A stretch of DNA of 64,000 nt from contig CM022670.1 of NCBI GenBank assembly GCA_012295275.1, forward strand, positions 8,555,506 through 8,619,505, given 5' to 3'. The position numbers and the translations under genes were made by a program. Numbering within the stretch: the first letter of the stretch is position 1; each line of letters starts with the position of its first letter. This document shows, in pieces, positions 18,717 to 32,221 of this stretch. The notes below the pieces were generated by a model that saw only the letters and a program-made list of their open reading frames with translations, did not search any database and was not told the DNA's origin. The DNA comes from Chrysomallon squamiferum. Lineage: Eukaryota; Mollusca; Gastropoda; Neomphalida; Peltospiridae.

Positions 18717-19626
18717 TGCTTGTCTGTAATGCCAATTTAGAAAGAAACCATTAGTCACTACAAACATTTAATTACAGATATTAATTTGTTTCACGTTTAT
18801 ATTCATTTTGTTCAGAGTTTTACTTGTTTCAGTTAAATCATGTATATCCGTTCATTTATAAAACACTTTTGATACTTTACTCCAGTTACATGGTAAAATA
18901 TTTAATTAGTTTTAATATTAACTCATTCGGCAGTATCATTCGAAATTACTGATTTCAATTACTAATCAACTCGGTTTTCAGTTGACTTTATTTAATGGGG
19001 AAAATTTTTATAAATATTGTAATGTGGATTCATTGTATCATGCAAGTAAAATAATATTTAAATTTATCGATTATTTATGAACGGAGAAATAACTATTTCC
19101 AAGGACAACCTATTTAAATTTTTCTGTTAGAATATTATTGGTAAATATGATGAACATGAACACTATTTTAGCAGTGAGCGTTCTCCTAACTTGTTAGTAC
19201 AGATATATTTGAACAGTGTCAGTGACGGAGAAGATAAAATAGAAATGTTAATTTCATAAGTTTATTTGTTGTTAGAACGGGGGAAAATGAGCAGTTTTTA
19301 TTTTATACACTTCTTGACATTTTAAATCTGATTTTTGTTTTGTTCAGTTATCAGTATTAATCAAACTCTGATGTTAAATCTTTCACTTTTTGTGTTAATT
19401 GACAGTTGACAACTAAAAAAATTTTTTTTGTTTTCTTTCGTTAGCATTTTCATATTTCTTAGCATATTAGTTCCTCTATTTCTTTTTCTTTCGTTCTTGC
19501 TTCCTTGCTTTTTTCTTTGTTATTACCGCTCTATGTATTTCTTTCATTGTTTCCCTGTTACATAATCATTAAGTTGACTGTATTATGTAATTATAAAAAA
19601 TTACAAAACGTTAAATATATATCAGC

Positions 19627-19632
19627 TTTATT
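19627..19632 (-). terminator. AATAAA overlapping the stop codon, array copy 1
   Basis: ACAATGAATAAAGC on the minus strand: Glu codon, TAA and poly(A) signal overlap. Confidence 0.6.
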
Positions 19633-21405
19633 CATTGTCTGGACACTGGCCACACAGATGTCCACACACAAGTTTGGAAAAAGTATACGAACAAACCATT
19701 TTTTTGTTTTTTGGCAAACATAAGTGACCATCGGGTATGGTACAGTTCACTGAAATAATAAGAATAATAATGATAATAATAATAACTACTACTACTACAA
19801 CAACATCAAAAGTAATAGTAATAATTTGTGGCGGGCTAAGAAAACCCACAAGATAGATGGTCAACAAATTTTGTTTTCGGTTTTTTGACTTTACTGAATG
19901 CTACAGGTATCCCTTTCAATTAAAATCACTTTGAATTATTTAAAACTACCGTTTAGAAATGAAGCTATTACATTTTTCAGATAAATCTTTGCAGAAAATT
20001 ACATTTAAAGTTTCTTTATGTAAAACAGTAATGATTTCATCATTGTTTAAGCATTTTAACCATACTGAATACAAGGAAATAAAGCAAAAAATAGTCTGTT
20101 TATAACAACAACAAAAAATAATAATAATAAAAATTATAAAATTTAAGTATCAATTAATTATCTGTGTTTGATAATATAAAAAATGAATAAAAAAAATAAC
20201 CTTTTTCACATTTGTCACCAAAGTTCCAGGGCAAACAGTGACATTTACAGGAACCAGGAATAATAAACCCGTAATTTTCACAACGTTCACATTCTGCAAT
20301 GAATAATTAAAGAAATTTAAGAAGAACCAGTCAAAGTACAGCAAATTTCTACATCAAACAGAAAATGAATAAAAACACAAATAAAGATTATAGCTTAGTG
20401 AAGTTAAGACTTTTTAATTTAACGGGAAAGTGTCGAGCATTTTCTTGGGTAAAGGGATACACTAGAAAGGAAACCTACTGCCGCCATTCCAGACTTGTCC
20501 TATGTAAACTTCGCCATGGACACGTAAACAGATTCCATTATTACCTGTTTCTGGGCAACGTTTAAAAAGGGAATATGCCCAGTGGAGTCAGAGAGAATAA
20601 AAATAAATAAATAAATAAATAATAAAAATTAAGAAACAAAACTAAACCATGAAAAAACATTTAAAAACCCAACAAAAACAAACAAACAGCAAAGACGAAA
20701 TCCTTTTATCAAAGAATAAAAAGTCAAGAAAACAGAGCAAAAGAAAAAAGTATATATATATATTGATTTTATCAGTATAATCTGTTGTCATTATAAAAAG
20801 ATTTCAGATTCAATAACTCACCTATTTCACATCTGTCACCCATGAAGCCAGGTCGACACAGACACTGACACGTGGTCGGGTGCAGATTGCCCTTCTCACA
20901 CGTTTTATTGCAGTCTAGAATAAATGAGAAACTCTAATAGTAACAAAGAAAAAAAACGTAAAAAGAAAGGAGTTTCTACAATATTTGAAAGTTTTAATGG
21001 TAATTCACTACTGAAGGAAGAATTTCCAACATGAGACAATTTTATATAGTTTGACGCAAGTATTGCATTTAATCTTCATAATAATTATATATGTGCATAT
21101 GTTTGTATGTATGTATGTATGCATGTATGTATGCCAATAAGTATGTGTATTTATGAATGTATGTATGTATGCATGTGTATTTGTGTGTGTATGTATGTGT
21201 GTATGCATGCAGATATGAATGTACAAAAGTATACGTATATACAATGTATGCATATAAGTGTCCTTACAGGTATAAATAATTTAGTTTACATTTGCAAATA
21301 AAATGTACGTAAATTACCTGAAGTCCGAGTTATCAGATGTGAAGTGGTCTGTACAACACAACAAGCCAGGAGAAGACAAATTTTAAAAACAACGTTCATC
21401 TTCAT
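19628..21405 (-). CDS. Secreted single-module EGF-EGF-ShKT protein, array copy 1 (131 residues)
   Basis: Exons: 21405-21318 (signal peptide, MKMNVVFKICLLLACC), 20914-20822 (EGF a, core CQCLC), 20293-20201 (EGF b, core CKCHC) and 19749-19628 (ShKT, ends CGHLCGQCPDNE). The sum is 396 bases with consistent phase 1 joins. The predicted protein has signal residues 1 to about 20, EGF a about 30-60, EGF b 61-91 and ShKT 92-131. Each of the three domains keeps six cysteines, so the copy looks intact. Intron acceptors are TTCTAG, TTGCAG and TTTCAG; donors are GTAATT, GTGAGT and GTTATT. Function is not known; the signal peptide and disulfide-type domains indicate secretion. Confidence 0.85.
19795..20034 (+). 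repeat. Inverted-repeat arm, plus copy, unit 1
   Basis: Intronic segment between ShKT exon and EGF b. Reads AATTTGTGGCGGGCTAAG and ends TAAAGTTTCTTTATGTAAAA. It pairs with the reverse complement of 22149-22378. Confidence 0.65.
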
Positions 21406-21442
21406 TTTCGTCAGTAATAATACTAAACTGATGTGTGAGACA

Positions 21443-21450
21443 CTTAAATA
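21443..21450 (-). promoter_or_regulatory. TATTTAAG TATA-like element, array copy 1
   Basis: About 40 bases before the ATG at 21405, within a conserved GGGAAAGAAG-TATTTAAG context. Confidence 0.5.
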
Positions 21451-21775
21451 CTTCTTTCCCTTTCACAAAAATCGACTAAATTTAATATTTATTTATCTGC
21501 ATGATGTTATCATTCCAATATATTTTATTACTTCTTTTTTTACCTTCGTTAACTGAAAGATGGACAAGTGTGCTCTGTATTATTTATTAATCTGTATGTA
21601 AATTTATTCTAATTATATGGTGGTATAAAGTGATAAACGTAGAAATATTTATTTAAAACTGTTATCAGTTTTTTCTCCATTTGTGTTCATTGTTAAGTGA
21701 AAGTTATAACAGCTTTATTTAATAACCTTTTTACCCAATTTCTCTCTGGAGTTCATAGAAATACATACACACATC

Positions 21776-21884
21776 CATACATACATACATACATACATAT
21801 ATTTGTATGTACATACAAACATACATATATTCATATTATTTACAATAATAATAATAATAATAAGAGATAATAATAAAAAAAATT

Positions 21885-21960
<76 letters not shown>
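21776..21960. repeat. CATA repeats and (TAA)n array in the unit 1 spacer
   Basis: CATA-type repeats (about 21776-21830) followed by a long TAA run (about 21890-21960). The same pair recurs in units 2 and 3 with different lengths. Confidence 0.85.
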
Positions 21961-21964
<4 letters not shown>

Positions 21965-22148
21965 TTATAAAGAACACAGACAATAATGATTCAGTCGTGG
22001 AGTTTTGTGTCTTAATCTGCCGATTTGTTAATGATAATTTTATGTTGTACAGAAACTGTTGGCCGTGAAGAAATGGAAAGTCAAAGCAAGTACAGTAAAA
22101 TTTTCTCTTCTTGGGTCGTCTACGATCTTGTAGTCCAAGTCTGATCGT

Positions 22149-22378
22149 ATCATTACTGTTTTACATAAAGAAACTTTAAATGCGATTTTCTCAGTTCATG
22201 TTTTCTGTAATATTTTCTTTTCTACTTGGAAATTTTAAATAATTAAAAATGATTTTAATTGGTACTAACCTGTAGCTTTCAATAATGTCGGAAAACCAAG
22301 GATAAAATTTGTGAGCATGTGATTGGTTTTCCTAGACCGCCGCAAATTATTACTATTAATTTTGATGTTGTTGTTGTT
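22149..22378 (-). repeat. Inverted-repeat arm, minus copy, unit 1
   Basis: The reverse complement matches 19795-20034 with scattered differences; the best stretches surround TTTG[TC]GGCGG and CATTTAAAGTTTCTTTATG. Confidence 0.65.
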
Positions 22379-22491
22379 GTGTTGTTGTTGTTGTTATTGT
22401 TGCTGTTATCATTATCATTACACGCTTTCTGACACTATACGTAATATCTTTTAAATAGCATAAGTGAACTAAATTGTCCATCCTTCACACG

Positions 22492-22661
<170 letters not shown>

Positions 22662-23578
22662 TGCTTGTCTGTAATGCCAATTTAGAAAGAAACCATTAGT
22701 CACTACAAACATTTAATTACAGATATTAATTTGTTTCACGTTTATATTCCTTTTGTTCAGAGTTTTACTTGTTTCAGTTAAATCATGTATATCCGTTCAT
22801 TTATAAAACACTTTTGATACTTTACTCCAGTTACATGGTAAAATATTTAATTAGTTTTAATATTAACTCATTCGGCAGTATCATTCGAAATTACTGATTT
22901 CAATTACTAATCAACTCGGTTTTCAGTTGACTTTATTTAATGGGGAAAAAAAAATTATAAATATTGTAATGTGGATTCATTGTATCATGCAAGTAAAATA
23001 ATATTTAAATTTATCGATTATTTATGAACGGAGAAATAACTATTTCCAAGGACAACCTATTTAAATTTTTCAGTTAGAATATTATTGGTAAATATGATGA
23101 ACATGAACACTATTTTAGCAGTGAGCGTTCTCCTGACTTGTTAGTACAGATATATTTGAACAGTGTCAGTGACAGAGAAGATAAAATAGAAATGTTAATT
23201 TCATAAGTTTATTTGTTGTTAGAACGGGAGAAAATGAGCAGTTTTTATTTTATACACTTCTTGACATTTTAAATCTGATTTTTGTTTTGTTCAGTTATCA
23301 GTATTAATCAAACTCTGATGTTAAATCTTTCACTTTTTGTGTTAATTGACAGTTTAAAACTAAAAAAATAATTTTTTTTTTTTTTTCTTTCGTTAGCATT
23401 TTCATATTTCTTAGCATATTAGTTCCTCTATTTCTTTTTCTTTCGTTCTTGCTTCCTTGCTTTTTTCTTTGTTATTACCGCTCTATGTATTTCTTTCATT
23501 GTTTCCCTGTTACATAATCATTAAGTTGACTGTATTATGTAATTATAAAAAATTACAAAACGTTAAATATATATCAGC

Positions 23579-23584
23579 TTTATT
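23579..23584 (-). terminator. AATAAA overlapping the stop codon, array copy 2
   Basis: Same GAATAAAGC arrangement as in copy 1. Confidence 0.6.
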
Positions 23585-25359
23585 CATTGTCTGGACACTG
23601 GCCACACAGATGTCCACACACAAGTTTGGAAAAAGTATACGAACAAACCATTTTTTTGTTTTTTGGCAAACATAAGTGACCATCGGGTATGGTACAGTTC
23701 ACTGAAATAATAAGAATAATAATGATAATAATAATAACTACTACTAAACAACAACATCAAAAGTAATAGTAATAATTTGTGGCGGGCTAAGAAAACCCAC
23801 AAGATAGATGGTCAACAAATTTTGTTTTCGGTTTTTTGACTTTACTGAATGCTACAGGTATCCCTTTCAATTAAAATCACTTTGAATTATTTAAAACTAC
23901 CGTTTAGAAATGAAGCTATTACATTTTTCAGATAAATCTTTGCAGAAAATTACATTTAAAGTTTCTTTATGTAAAACAGTAATGATTTCATCATTGTTTA
24001 AGCATTTTAACCATACTGAATACAAGGAAATAAAGCAAAAAATAGTCTGTTTATAACAACAACAAAAAATAATAATAATAAAAATTATAAAATTTAAGTA
24101 TCAATTAATTATCTGTGTTTGATAATATAAAAATGAATAAAAAAAATAACCTTTTTCACATTTGTCACCAAAGTTCCAGGGCAAACAGTGACATTTACAG
24201 GAACCAGGAATAATAAACCCGTAATTTTCACAACGTTCACATTCTGCAATGAATAATTAAAGAAATTTAAGAAGAACCAGTCAAAGTACAGCAAATTTCT
24301 ACATCAAACAGAAAATGAATAAAAACACAAATAAAGATTATAGCTTAGTGAAGTTAAGACTTTTTAATTTAACGGGAAAGTGTCGAGCATTTTCTTGGGT
24401 AAAGGGATACACTAGAAAGGAAACCTACTGCCGCCATTCCAGACTTGTCCTATGTAAACTTCGCCATGGACACGTAAACAGATTCCATTATTACCTGTTT
24501 CTGGGCAACGTTTAAAAAGGGAATATGCCCAGTGGAGTCAGAGAGAATAAAAATAAATAAATAAATAAATAATAAAAATTAAGAAACAAAACTAAACCAT
24601 GAAAAAACATTTAAAAACCCAACAAAAACAAACAAACAGCAAAGACGAAATCCTTTTATCAAAGAATAAAAAGTCAAGAAAACAGAGCAAAAGAAACACG
24701 TATATATATATATATATTGATTTTATCAGTATAATCTGTTGTCATTATAAAAAGATTTCAGATTCAATAACTCACCTATTTCACATCTGTCACCCATGAA
24801 GCCAGGTCGACACAGACACTGACACGTGGTCGGGTGCAGATTGCCCTTCTCACACGTTTTATTGCAGTCTAGAATAAATGAGAAACTCTAATAGTAACAA
24901 AGAAAAAAAACGTAAAAAGAAAGGAGTTTCTACAATATTTGAAAGTTTTAATGGTAATTCACTACTGAAGGAAGAATTTCCAACATGAGACAATTTTATA
25001 TAGTTTGACGCAAGTATTGCATTTAATCTTCATAATAATTATATATGTGCATATGTTTGTATGTATGTATGTATGCATGTATGTATGCCAATAAGTATGT
25101 GTATTTATGAATGTATGTATGTATGCATGTGTATTTGTGTGTGTATGTATGTGTGTATGCATGCAGATATGAATGTACAAAAGTATACGTATATACAATG
25201 TATGCATATAAGTGTCCTTACAGGTATAAATAATTTAGTTTACATTTGCAAATAAAATGTACGTAAATTACCTGAAGTCCGAGTTATCAGATGTGAAGTG
25301 GTCTGTACAACACAACAAGCCAGGAGAAGACAAATTTTAAAAACAACGTTCATCTTCAT
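23580..25359 (-). CDS. Secreted single-module EGF-EGF-ShKT protein, array copy 2 (131 residues)
   Basis: Exons: 25359-25272 (signal), 24868-24776 (EGF a), 24243-24151 (EGF b) and 23701-23580 (ShKT with TAA). As far as I can read, the exons give the same protein as array copy 1: all 18 domain cysteines, the same signal peptide and the same PDNE ending. All splice signals are kept. Such identity means a very recent duplication, gene conversion or an assembly duplicate. The TAA/CTA tract beside the ShKT acceptor differs slightly from copy 1 (CTACTAAAC). Confidence 0.85.
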
Positions 25360-25396
25360 TTTCGTCAGTAATAATACTAAACTGATGTCTGAGACA

Positions 25397-25404
25397 CTTA
25401 AATA
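25397..25404 (-). promoter_or_regulatory. TATTTAAG TATA-like element, array copy 2
   Basis: Same position relative to the ATG at 25359 as in copy 1. Confidence 0.5.
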
Positions 25405-25852
25405 CTTCTTTCCCTTTCACAAACATCTGACTAAATTTAATATTTATTTATCTGCATGATGTTATCATTCCAATATATTTTATTACTTCTTTTTTTACCT
25501 TCGTTAACTGAAAGATGGACAAGTGTGCTCTGTATTATTTATTAATCTGTATGTAAATTTATTCTAATTATATGGTGGTATAAAGTGATAAACGTAGAAA
25601 TATTTATTTAAAACTGTTATCAGTTTTTTCTCCATTTGTGTTCATTGTTAAGTGAAAGTTATAACAGCTTTATTTAATAACCTTTTTACCCAATTTCTCT
25701 CTGGAGTTCATAGAAATACATACACACATCCATACATACATACATACATACATATATTTGTATGTACATACAAACATACATATATTCATATTATTTACAA
25801 TAATAATAATAATAATAAGAGATAATAATAATAAAAAATATTAATAATTACA

Positions 25853-25922
<70 letters not shown>

Positions 25923-26441
25923 TTATAAAGAACACAGACAATAATGATTCAGTCGTGGAGTTTTGTGTCTTAATCTGCCGATTTGTTAATGATAATTTTA
26001 TGTTGTACAGAAACTGTTGGCCGTGAAGAAATGGAAAGTCAAAGCAAGTACAGTAAAATTTTCTCTTCTTGGGTCGTCTACGATCTTGTAGTCCAAGTCT
26101 GATCGTATCATTACTGTTTTACATAAAGAAACTTTAAATGCGATTTTCTCAGTTCATGTTTTCTGTAATATTTTCTTTTCTACTTGGAAATTTTAAATAA
26201 TTAAAAATGATTTTAATTGGTACTAACCTGATCTTTCAATAATGTCGGAAAACCAAGGATAAAATTTGTGAGCATGTGATTGGTTTTCCTAGACCGCCGC
26301 AAATTATTACTATTAATTTTGATGTTGTTGTTGTTGTGTTGTTGTTGTTGTTATTGTTGCTGTTATCATTATCATTACACGCTTTCTGACACTATACGTA
26401 ATATCTTTTAAATAGCATAAGTGAACTAAATTGTCCATCCT

Positions 26442-26636
<195 letters not shown>

Positions 26637-27551
26637 TGCTTGTCTGTAATGCCAATTTAGAAAGAAACCATTAGTCACTACAAACATTTAATTACAGATA
26701 TTAATTTGTTTCACGTTTATATTCCTTTTGTTCAGAGTTTTACTTGTTTCAGTTAAATCATGTATATCCGTTCATTTATAAAACACTTTTGATACTTTAC
26801 TCCAGTTACATGGTAAAATATTTAATTAGTTTTAATATTAACTCATTCGGCAGTATCATTCGAAATTACTGATTTCAATTACTAATCAACTCGGTTTTCA
26901 GTTGACTTTATTTAATGGGGAAAAAAAAAAAATTATAAATATTGTAATGTGGATTCATTGTATCATGCAAGTAAAATAATATTTAAATTTATCGATTATT
27001 TATGAACGGAGAAATAACTATTTCCAAGGACAACCTATTTAAATTTTTCAGTTAGAATATTATTGGTAAATATGATGAACATGAACACTATTTTAGCAGT
27101 GAGCGTTCTCCTGACTTGTTAGTACAGATATATTTGAACAGTGTCAGTGACAGAGAAGATAAAATAGAAATGTTAATTTCATAAGTTTATTTGTTGTTAG
27201 AACGGGGAAAATGAGCAGTTTTTATTTTATACACTTCTTGACATTTTAAATCTGATTTTTGTTTTGTTCAGTTATCAGTATTAATCAAACTCTGATGTTA
27301 AATCTTTCACTTTTTGTGTTAATTGACAGTTTAAAACTAAAAAAAAATTTTTTGTTTTCTTTCGTTAGCATTTTCATATTTCTTAGCATATTAGTTCCTC
27401 TATTTCTTTTTCTTTCGTTCTTGCTTCCTTGCTTTTTTCTTTGTTATTACCGCTCTATGTATTTCTTTCATTGTTTCCCTGTTACATAATCAGTTAAGTT
27501 GACTGTATTATGTAATTATAAAAAATTACAAAACGTTAAATATATATCAGC

Positions 27552-27557
27552 TTTATT
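27552..27557 (-). terminator. AATAAA overlapping the stop codon, array copy 3
   Basis: Same GAATAAAGC arrangement. Confidence 0.6.
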
Positions 27558-29335
27558 CATTGTCTGGACACTGGCCACACAGATGTCCACACACAAGTTT
27601 GGAAAAAGTATACGAACAAACCATTTTTTTGTTTTTTGGCAAACATAAGTGACCATCGGGTATGGTACAGTTCACTGAAATAATAAGAATAATAATGATA
27701 ATAATAATAACTACTACTACTACAACAACATCAAAAGTAATAGTAATAATTTGTGGCGGGCTAAGAAAACCCACAAGATAGATGGTCAACAAATTTTGTT
27801 TTCGGTTTTTTGACTTTACTGAATGCTACAGGTATCCCTTTCAATTAAAATCACTTTGAATTATTTAAAACTACCGTTTAGAAATGAAGCTATTACATTT
27901 TTCAGATAAATCTTTGCAGAAAATTACATTTAAAGTTTCTTTATGTAAAACAGTAATGATTTCATCATTGTTTAAGCATTTTAACCATACTGAATACAAG
28001 GAAATAAAGCAAAAAATAGTCTGTTTATAACAACAACAAAAAATAATAATAATAAAAATTATAAAATTTAAGTATCAATTAATTATCTGTGTTTGATAAT
28101 ATAAAAATGAATAAAAAAAATAACCTTTTTCACATTTGTCACCAAAGTTCCAGGGCAAACAGCTACATTTACAGGAACCAGGAATAATAAACCCGAAATT
28201 TTCACAACGTTCACATTCTGCAATGAATAATTAAAGAAATTTAAGAAGAACCAGTCAAAGTACAGCAAATTTCTACATCAAACAGAAAATGAATAAAAAC
28301 ACAAATAAAGATTATAGCTTAGTGAAGTTAAGACTTTTTAATTTAACGGGAAAGTGTCGAGCATTTTCTTGGGTAAAGGGATACACTAGAAAGGAAACCT
28401 ACTGCCGCCATTCCAGACTTGTCCTATGTAAACTTCGCCATGGACACGTAAACAGATTCCATTATTACCTGTTTCTGGGCAACGTTTAAAAAGGGAATAT
28501 GCCCAGTGGAGTCAGAGAGAATAAAAATAAATAAATAAATAAATAATAAAAATTAAGAAACAAAACTAAACCATGAAAAAACATTTAAAAACCCAACAAA
28601 AACAAACAAACAGCAAAGACGAAATCCTTTTATCAAAGAATAAAAAGTCAAGAAAACAGAGCAAAAGAAACACGTATATATATATATATTGATTTTATCA
28701 GTATAATCTGTTGTGATTATATAAAGATTTCAGATTCAATAACTCACCTATTTCACATCTGTCACCCATGAAGCCAGGTCGACACAGACACTGACACGTG
28801 GTCGGGTGCAGATTGCCCTTCTCACACGTTTTATTGCAGTCTAGAATAAATGAGAAACTCTAATAGTAACAAAGAAAAAAAACGTAAAAAGAAAGGAGTT
28901 TCTACAATATTTGAAAGTTTTAATGGTAATTCACTACTGAAGGAAGAATTTCCAACATGAGACAATTTTATATAGTTTGACGCAAGTATTGCATTTAATC
29001 TTCATAATAATTATATATGTGCATATGTTTGTATGTATGTATGTATGTATGCATGTATGTATGCCAATAAGTATGTGTATTTATGAATGTATGTATGTAT
29101 GCATGTGTATTTGTGTGTGTATGTATGTGTGTATGCATGCAGATATGAATGTACAAAAGTATACGTATATACAATGTATGCATATAAGTGTCCTTACAGG
29201 TATAAATAATTTAGTTTACATTTGCAAATAAAATGTACGTAAATTACCTGAAGTCCGAGTTATCAGATGTGAAGTGGTCTGTACAACACAACAAGCCAGG
29301 AGAAGACAAATTTTAAAAACAACGTTCATCTTCAT
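27553..29335 (-). CDS. Secreted single-module EGF-EGF-ShKT protein, array copy 3 (131 residues)
   Basis: Exons: 29335-29248 (signal), 28840-28748 (EGF a), 28217-28125 (EGF b) and 27674-27553 (ShKT with TAA). Signal, EGF a and ShKT exons read the same as in copies 1 and 2. EGF b differs by three bases that change two residues: Tyr to Phe after the second cysteine, and His to Ser inside the CxCxC core (CKCSC in place of CKCHC). All cysteines and splice sites are intact, so the copy should be functional. No synonymous change was noticed in its coding exons relative to copy 1. Confidence 0.85.
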
Positions 29336-29372
29336 TTTCGTCAGTAATAATACTAAACTGATGTCTGAGACA

Positions 29373-29380
29373 CTTAAATA
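29373..29380 (-). promoter_or_regulatory. TATTTAAG TATA-like element, array copy 3
   Basis: Same position relative to the ATG at 29335 as in copies 1 and 2. Confidence 0.5.
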
Positions 29381-29774
29381 CTTCTTTCCCTTTCACAAAC
29401 ATCTGACTAAATTTAATATTTATTTATCTGCATGATGTTATCATTCCAATATATTTTATTACTTCTTTTTTTACCTTCGTTAACTGAAAGATGGACAAGT
29501 GTGCTCTGTATTATTTATTAATCTGTATGTAAATTTATTCTAATTATATGGTGGTATAAAGTGATAAACGTAGAAATATTTATTTAAAACTGTTATCAGT
29601 TTTTTCTCCATTTGTGTTCATTGTTAAGTGAAAGTTATAACAGCTTTATTTAATAACCTTTTTACCCAATTTCTCTCTGGAGTTCATAGAAATACATACA
29701 CACATCCATACATACATACATACATACATATATTTGTATGTACATACAAACATACATATATTCATATTATTCAC

Positions 29775-29813
<39 letters not shown>

Positions 29814-29844
29814 TAATTACAAATAATAAATAATAATAATAATA

Positions 29845-29884
<40 letters not shown>

Positions 29885-30406
29885 TTATAAAGAACACAGA
29901 CAATAATGATTCAGTCGTGGAGTTTTGTGTCTTAATCTGCCGATTTGTTAATGATAATTTTATGTTGTACAGAAACTGTTGGCCGTGAAGAAATGGAAAG
30001 TCAAAGCAAGTACAGTAAAATTTTCTCTTCTTGGGTCGTCTACGATCTTGTAGTCCAAGTCTGATCGTATCATTACTGTTTTACATAAAGAAACTTTAAA
30101 TGCGATTTTCTCAGTTCATGTTTTCTGTAATATTTTCTTTTCTACTTGGAAATTTTAAATAATTAAAAATGATTTTAATTGGTACTAACCTGTAGCTTTC
30201 AATAATGTCGGAAAACCAAGGATAAAATTTGTGACCATGTGATTGGTTTTCCTAGACTGCCGCAAATTATTATTATTAATTTTGATGTTGTTGTTGTTGT
30301 TGTTGTTGTTATTGTTGCTGTTATCATTATCATTACACGTTTTCTGACATTATACGTAATATCTTTTAAATAGCATAAGTGAACTAAATTGTCCATCCTT
30401 CACACG

Positions 30407-30549
<143 letters not shown>

Positions 30550-31463
30550 TTGTGCTTGTCTGTAATGCCAATTTAGAAAGAAATCATTAGTCACTACAAA
30601 CATTTAATTACAGACATTAATTTGTTTCACGTTTATATTCCTTTTGTTCAGAGTTTTTCTTGTTTCAGTTAAATCATGTATATCCGTTCATTTATAAAAC
30701 ACTTTTGATACTTTACTCCAGTTACATGGTAAAATATTTAATTAGTTTTAATATTAACTCATTCGGCAGTATCATTCGAAATTATTGATTTCAATTACTA
30801 ATCATCTCGGTTTTCAGTTGACTTTATTTAATGGGGAAAAAAAAATATATATATATTGTAATGAGGATTCATTGTATCATGCAAGTAAAATAATATTTAA
30901 ATTTATCGATTATTTATGAACGGAGAAATAACTATTTCCAAGGACAACTATTTAAATTTTTCAGTTAGAATATTATTGGTAAATATGATGAACATGAACA
31001 CTATTTTAGCAGTGAGCGTTCTCCTGACTTGTTAGTACAGATATATTTGAACAGTGTCAGTGACAGAGAAGATAAAATAGAAATGTTAATTTCATAAGTT
31101 TATTTGTTGTTAGAACGGGAGAAAATGAGCAGTTTTTATTTTATACACTTCTTGACATTTTAAATCTGATTTTTGTTTTATTCAGTTATCAGTATTAATC
31201 AAACTCTGATGTTAAATCTTTTACTTTTTGTGTTAATTGACAGTTTAAAACTAAAAAAATATTTTGTTTCTTTCGTTAGCATTTTCATATTTCTTAGCAT
31301 ATTAGTTCCTCTATTTCGTTTTCTTTCGTTCTTGCTTCCTTGCTTTTTTTCTTTGTTATTACCGCTGTATGTATTTCTTTCATTGTTTCCCTGTTACATA
31401 ATCATTAAGTTGACTGTATTATGTAATTATAAAAAATTACAAAACGTTAAATATATATCAGCT

Positions 31464-32186
31464 TTATTCATTGTCTGGACACTGGTCACACAGATGTGTA
31501 CACACAATTTTGGTAACAGGAATGGAACAAACCACTTTTTTGTTTTTCGGGAAACACATGTAAATATCAGGTACGGTACAGTTCACTGAAATATAATAAT
31601 AATAATAACGATGATAATAATAATAATAACGATGATAATAATAACTACTACTACTACAACAACATCAAAAGTAATAGTAATAATTTGTGGCGGTATAGTG
31701 ACAACCCATCATATGGTTAATTCATTTTATTTTCGGTTTTTGACATTACTGAAAGCTACGTGTTATTTTCAATTAAGAATTCAGTTTAGAAAAGAGCTTT
31801 TTCATTTTTCAGACGAGAATATAAACTGAGAAAATTACACTTAAAGTTTTATTATGTAAAGCACTAGTGGTTTCGTTATTCTTTAACCGTTTTAACAGTG
31901 TTGAATACATGAAAATAAAGCAAGAAACAGTTTATAATACCAAGAAAAAACTAAAGTGTTTCCAACGTCTAAAAATCATGATGTTAACAAATATGAAAGA
32001 CCAAACATACAAAAGTAACCAAAAACACATCTTTTAATGCACAGATTAAATTTTCCTTTTAGGACAACATACTTTAATGTTTTATTTACTATAAAAGCAA
32101 AAACAAATGAAGAAAACGGATCGGTGTGTGTTTCATAATACATATTGAACCCTAATTTGGTAATATTCCAAGCGACTTCCTGGACC

Positions 32187-32221
<35 letters not shown>

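Noticed and set aside
20365-20565. 66-codon plus-strand frame repeated identically at 24315 and 28289
   Set aside because: It lies in the EGF a to EGF b intron on the opposite strand. It is repeated only because the units are, and it is broken in copy 4.
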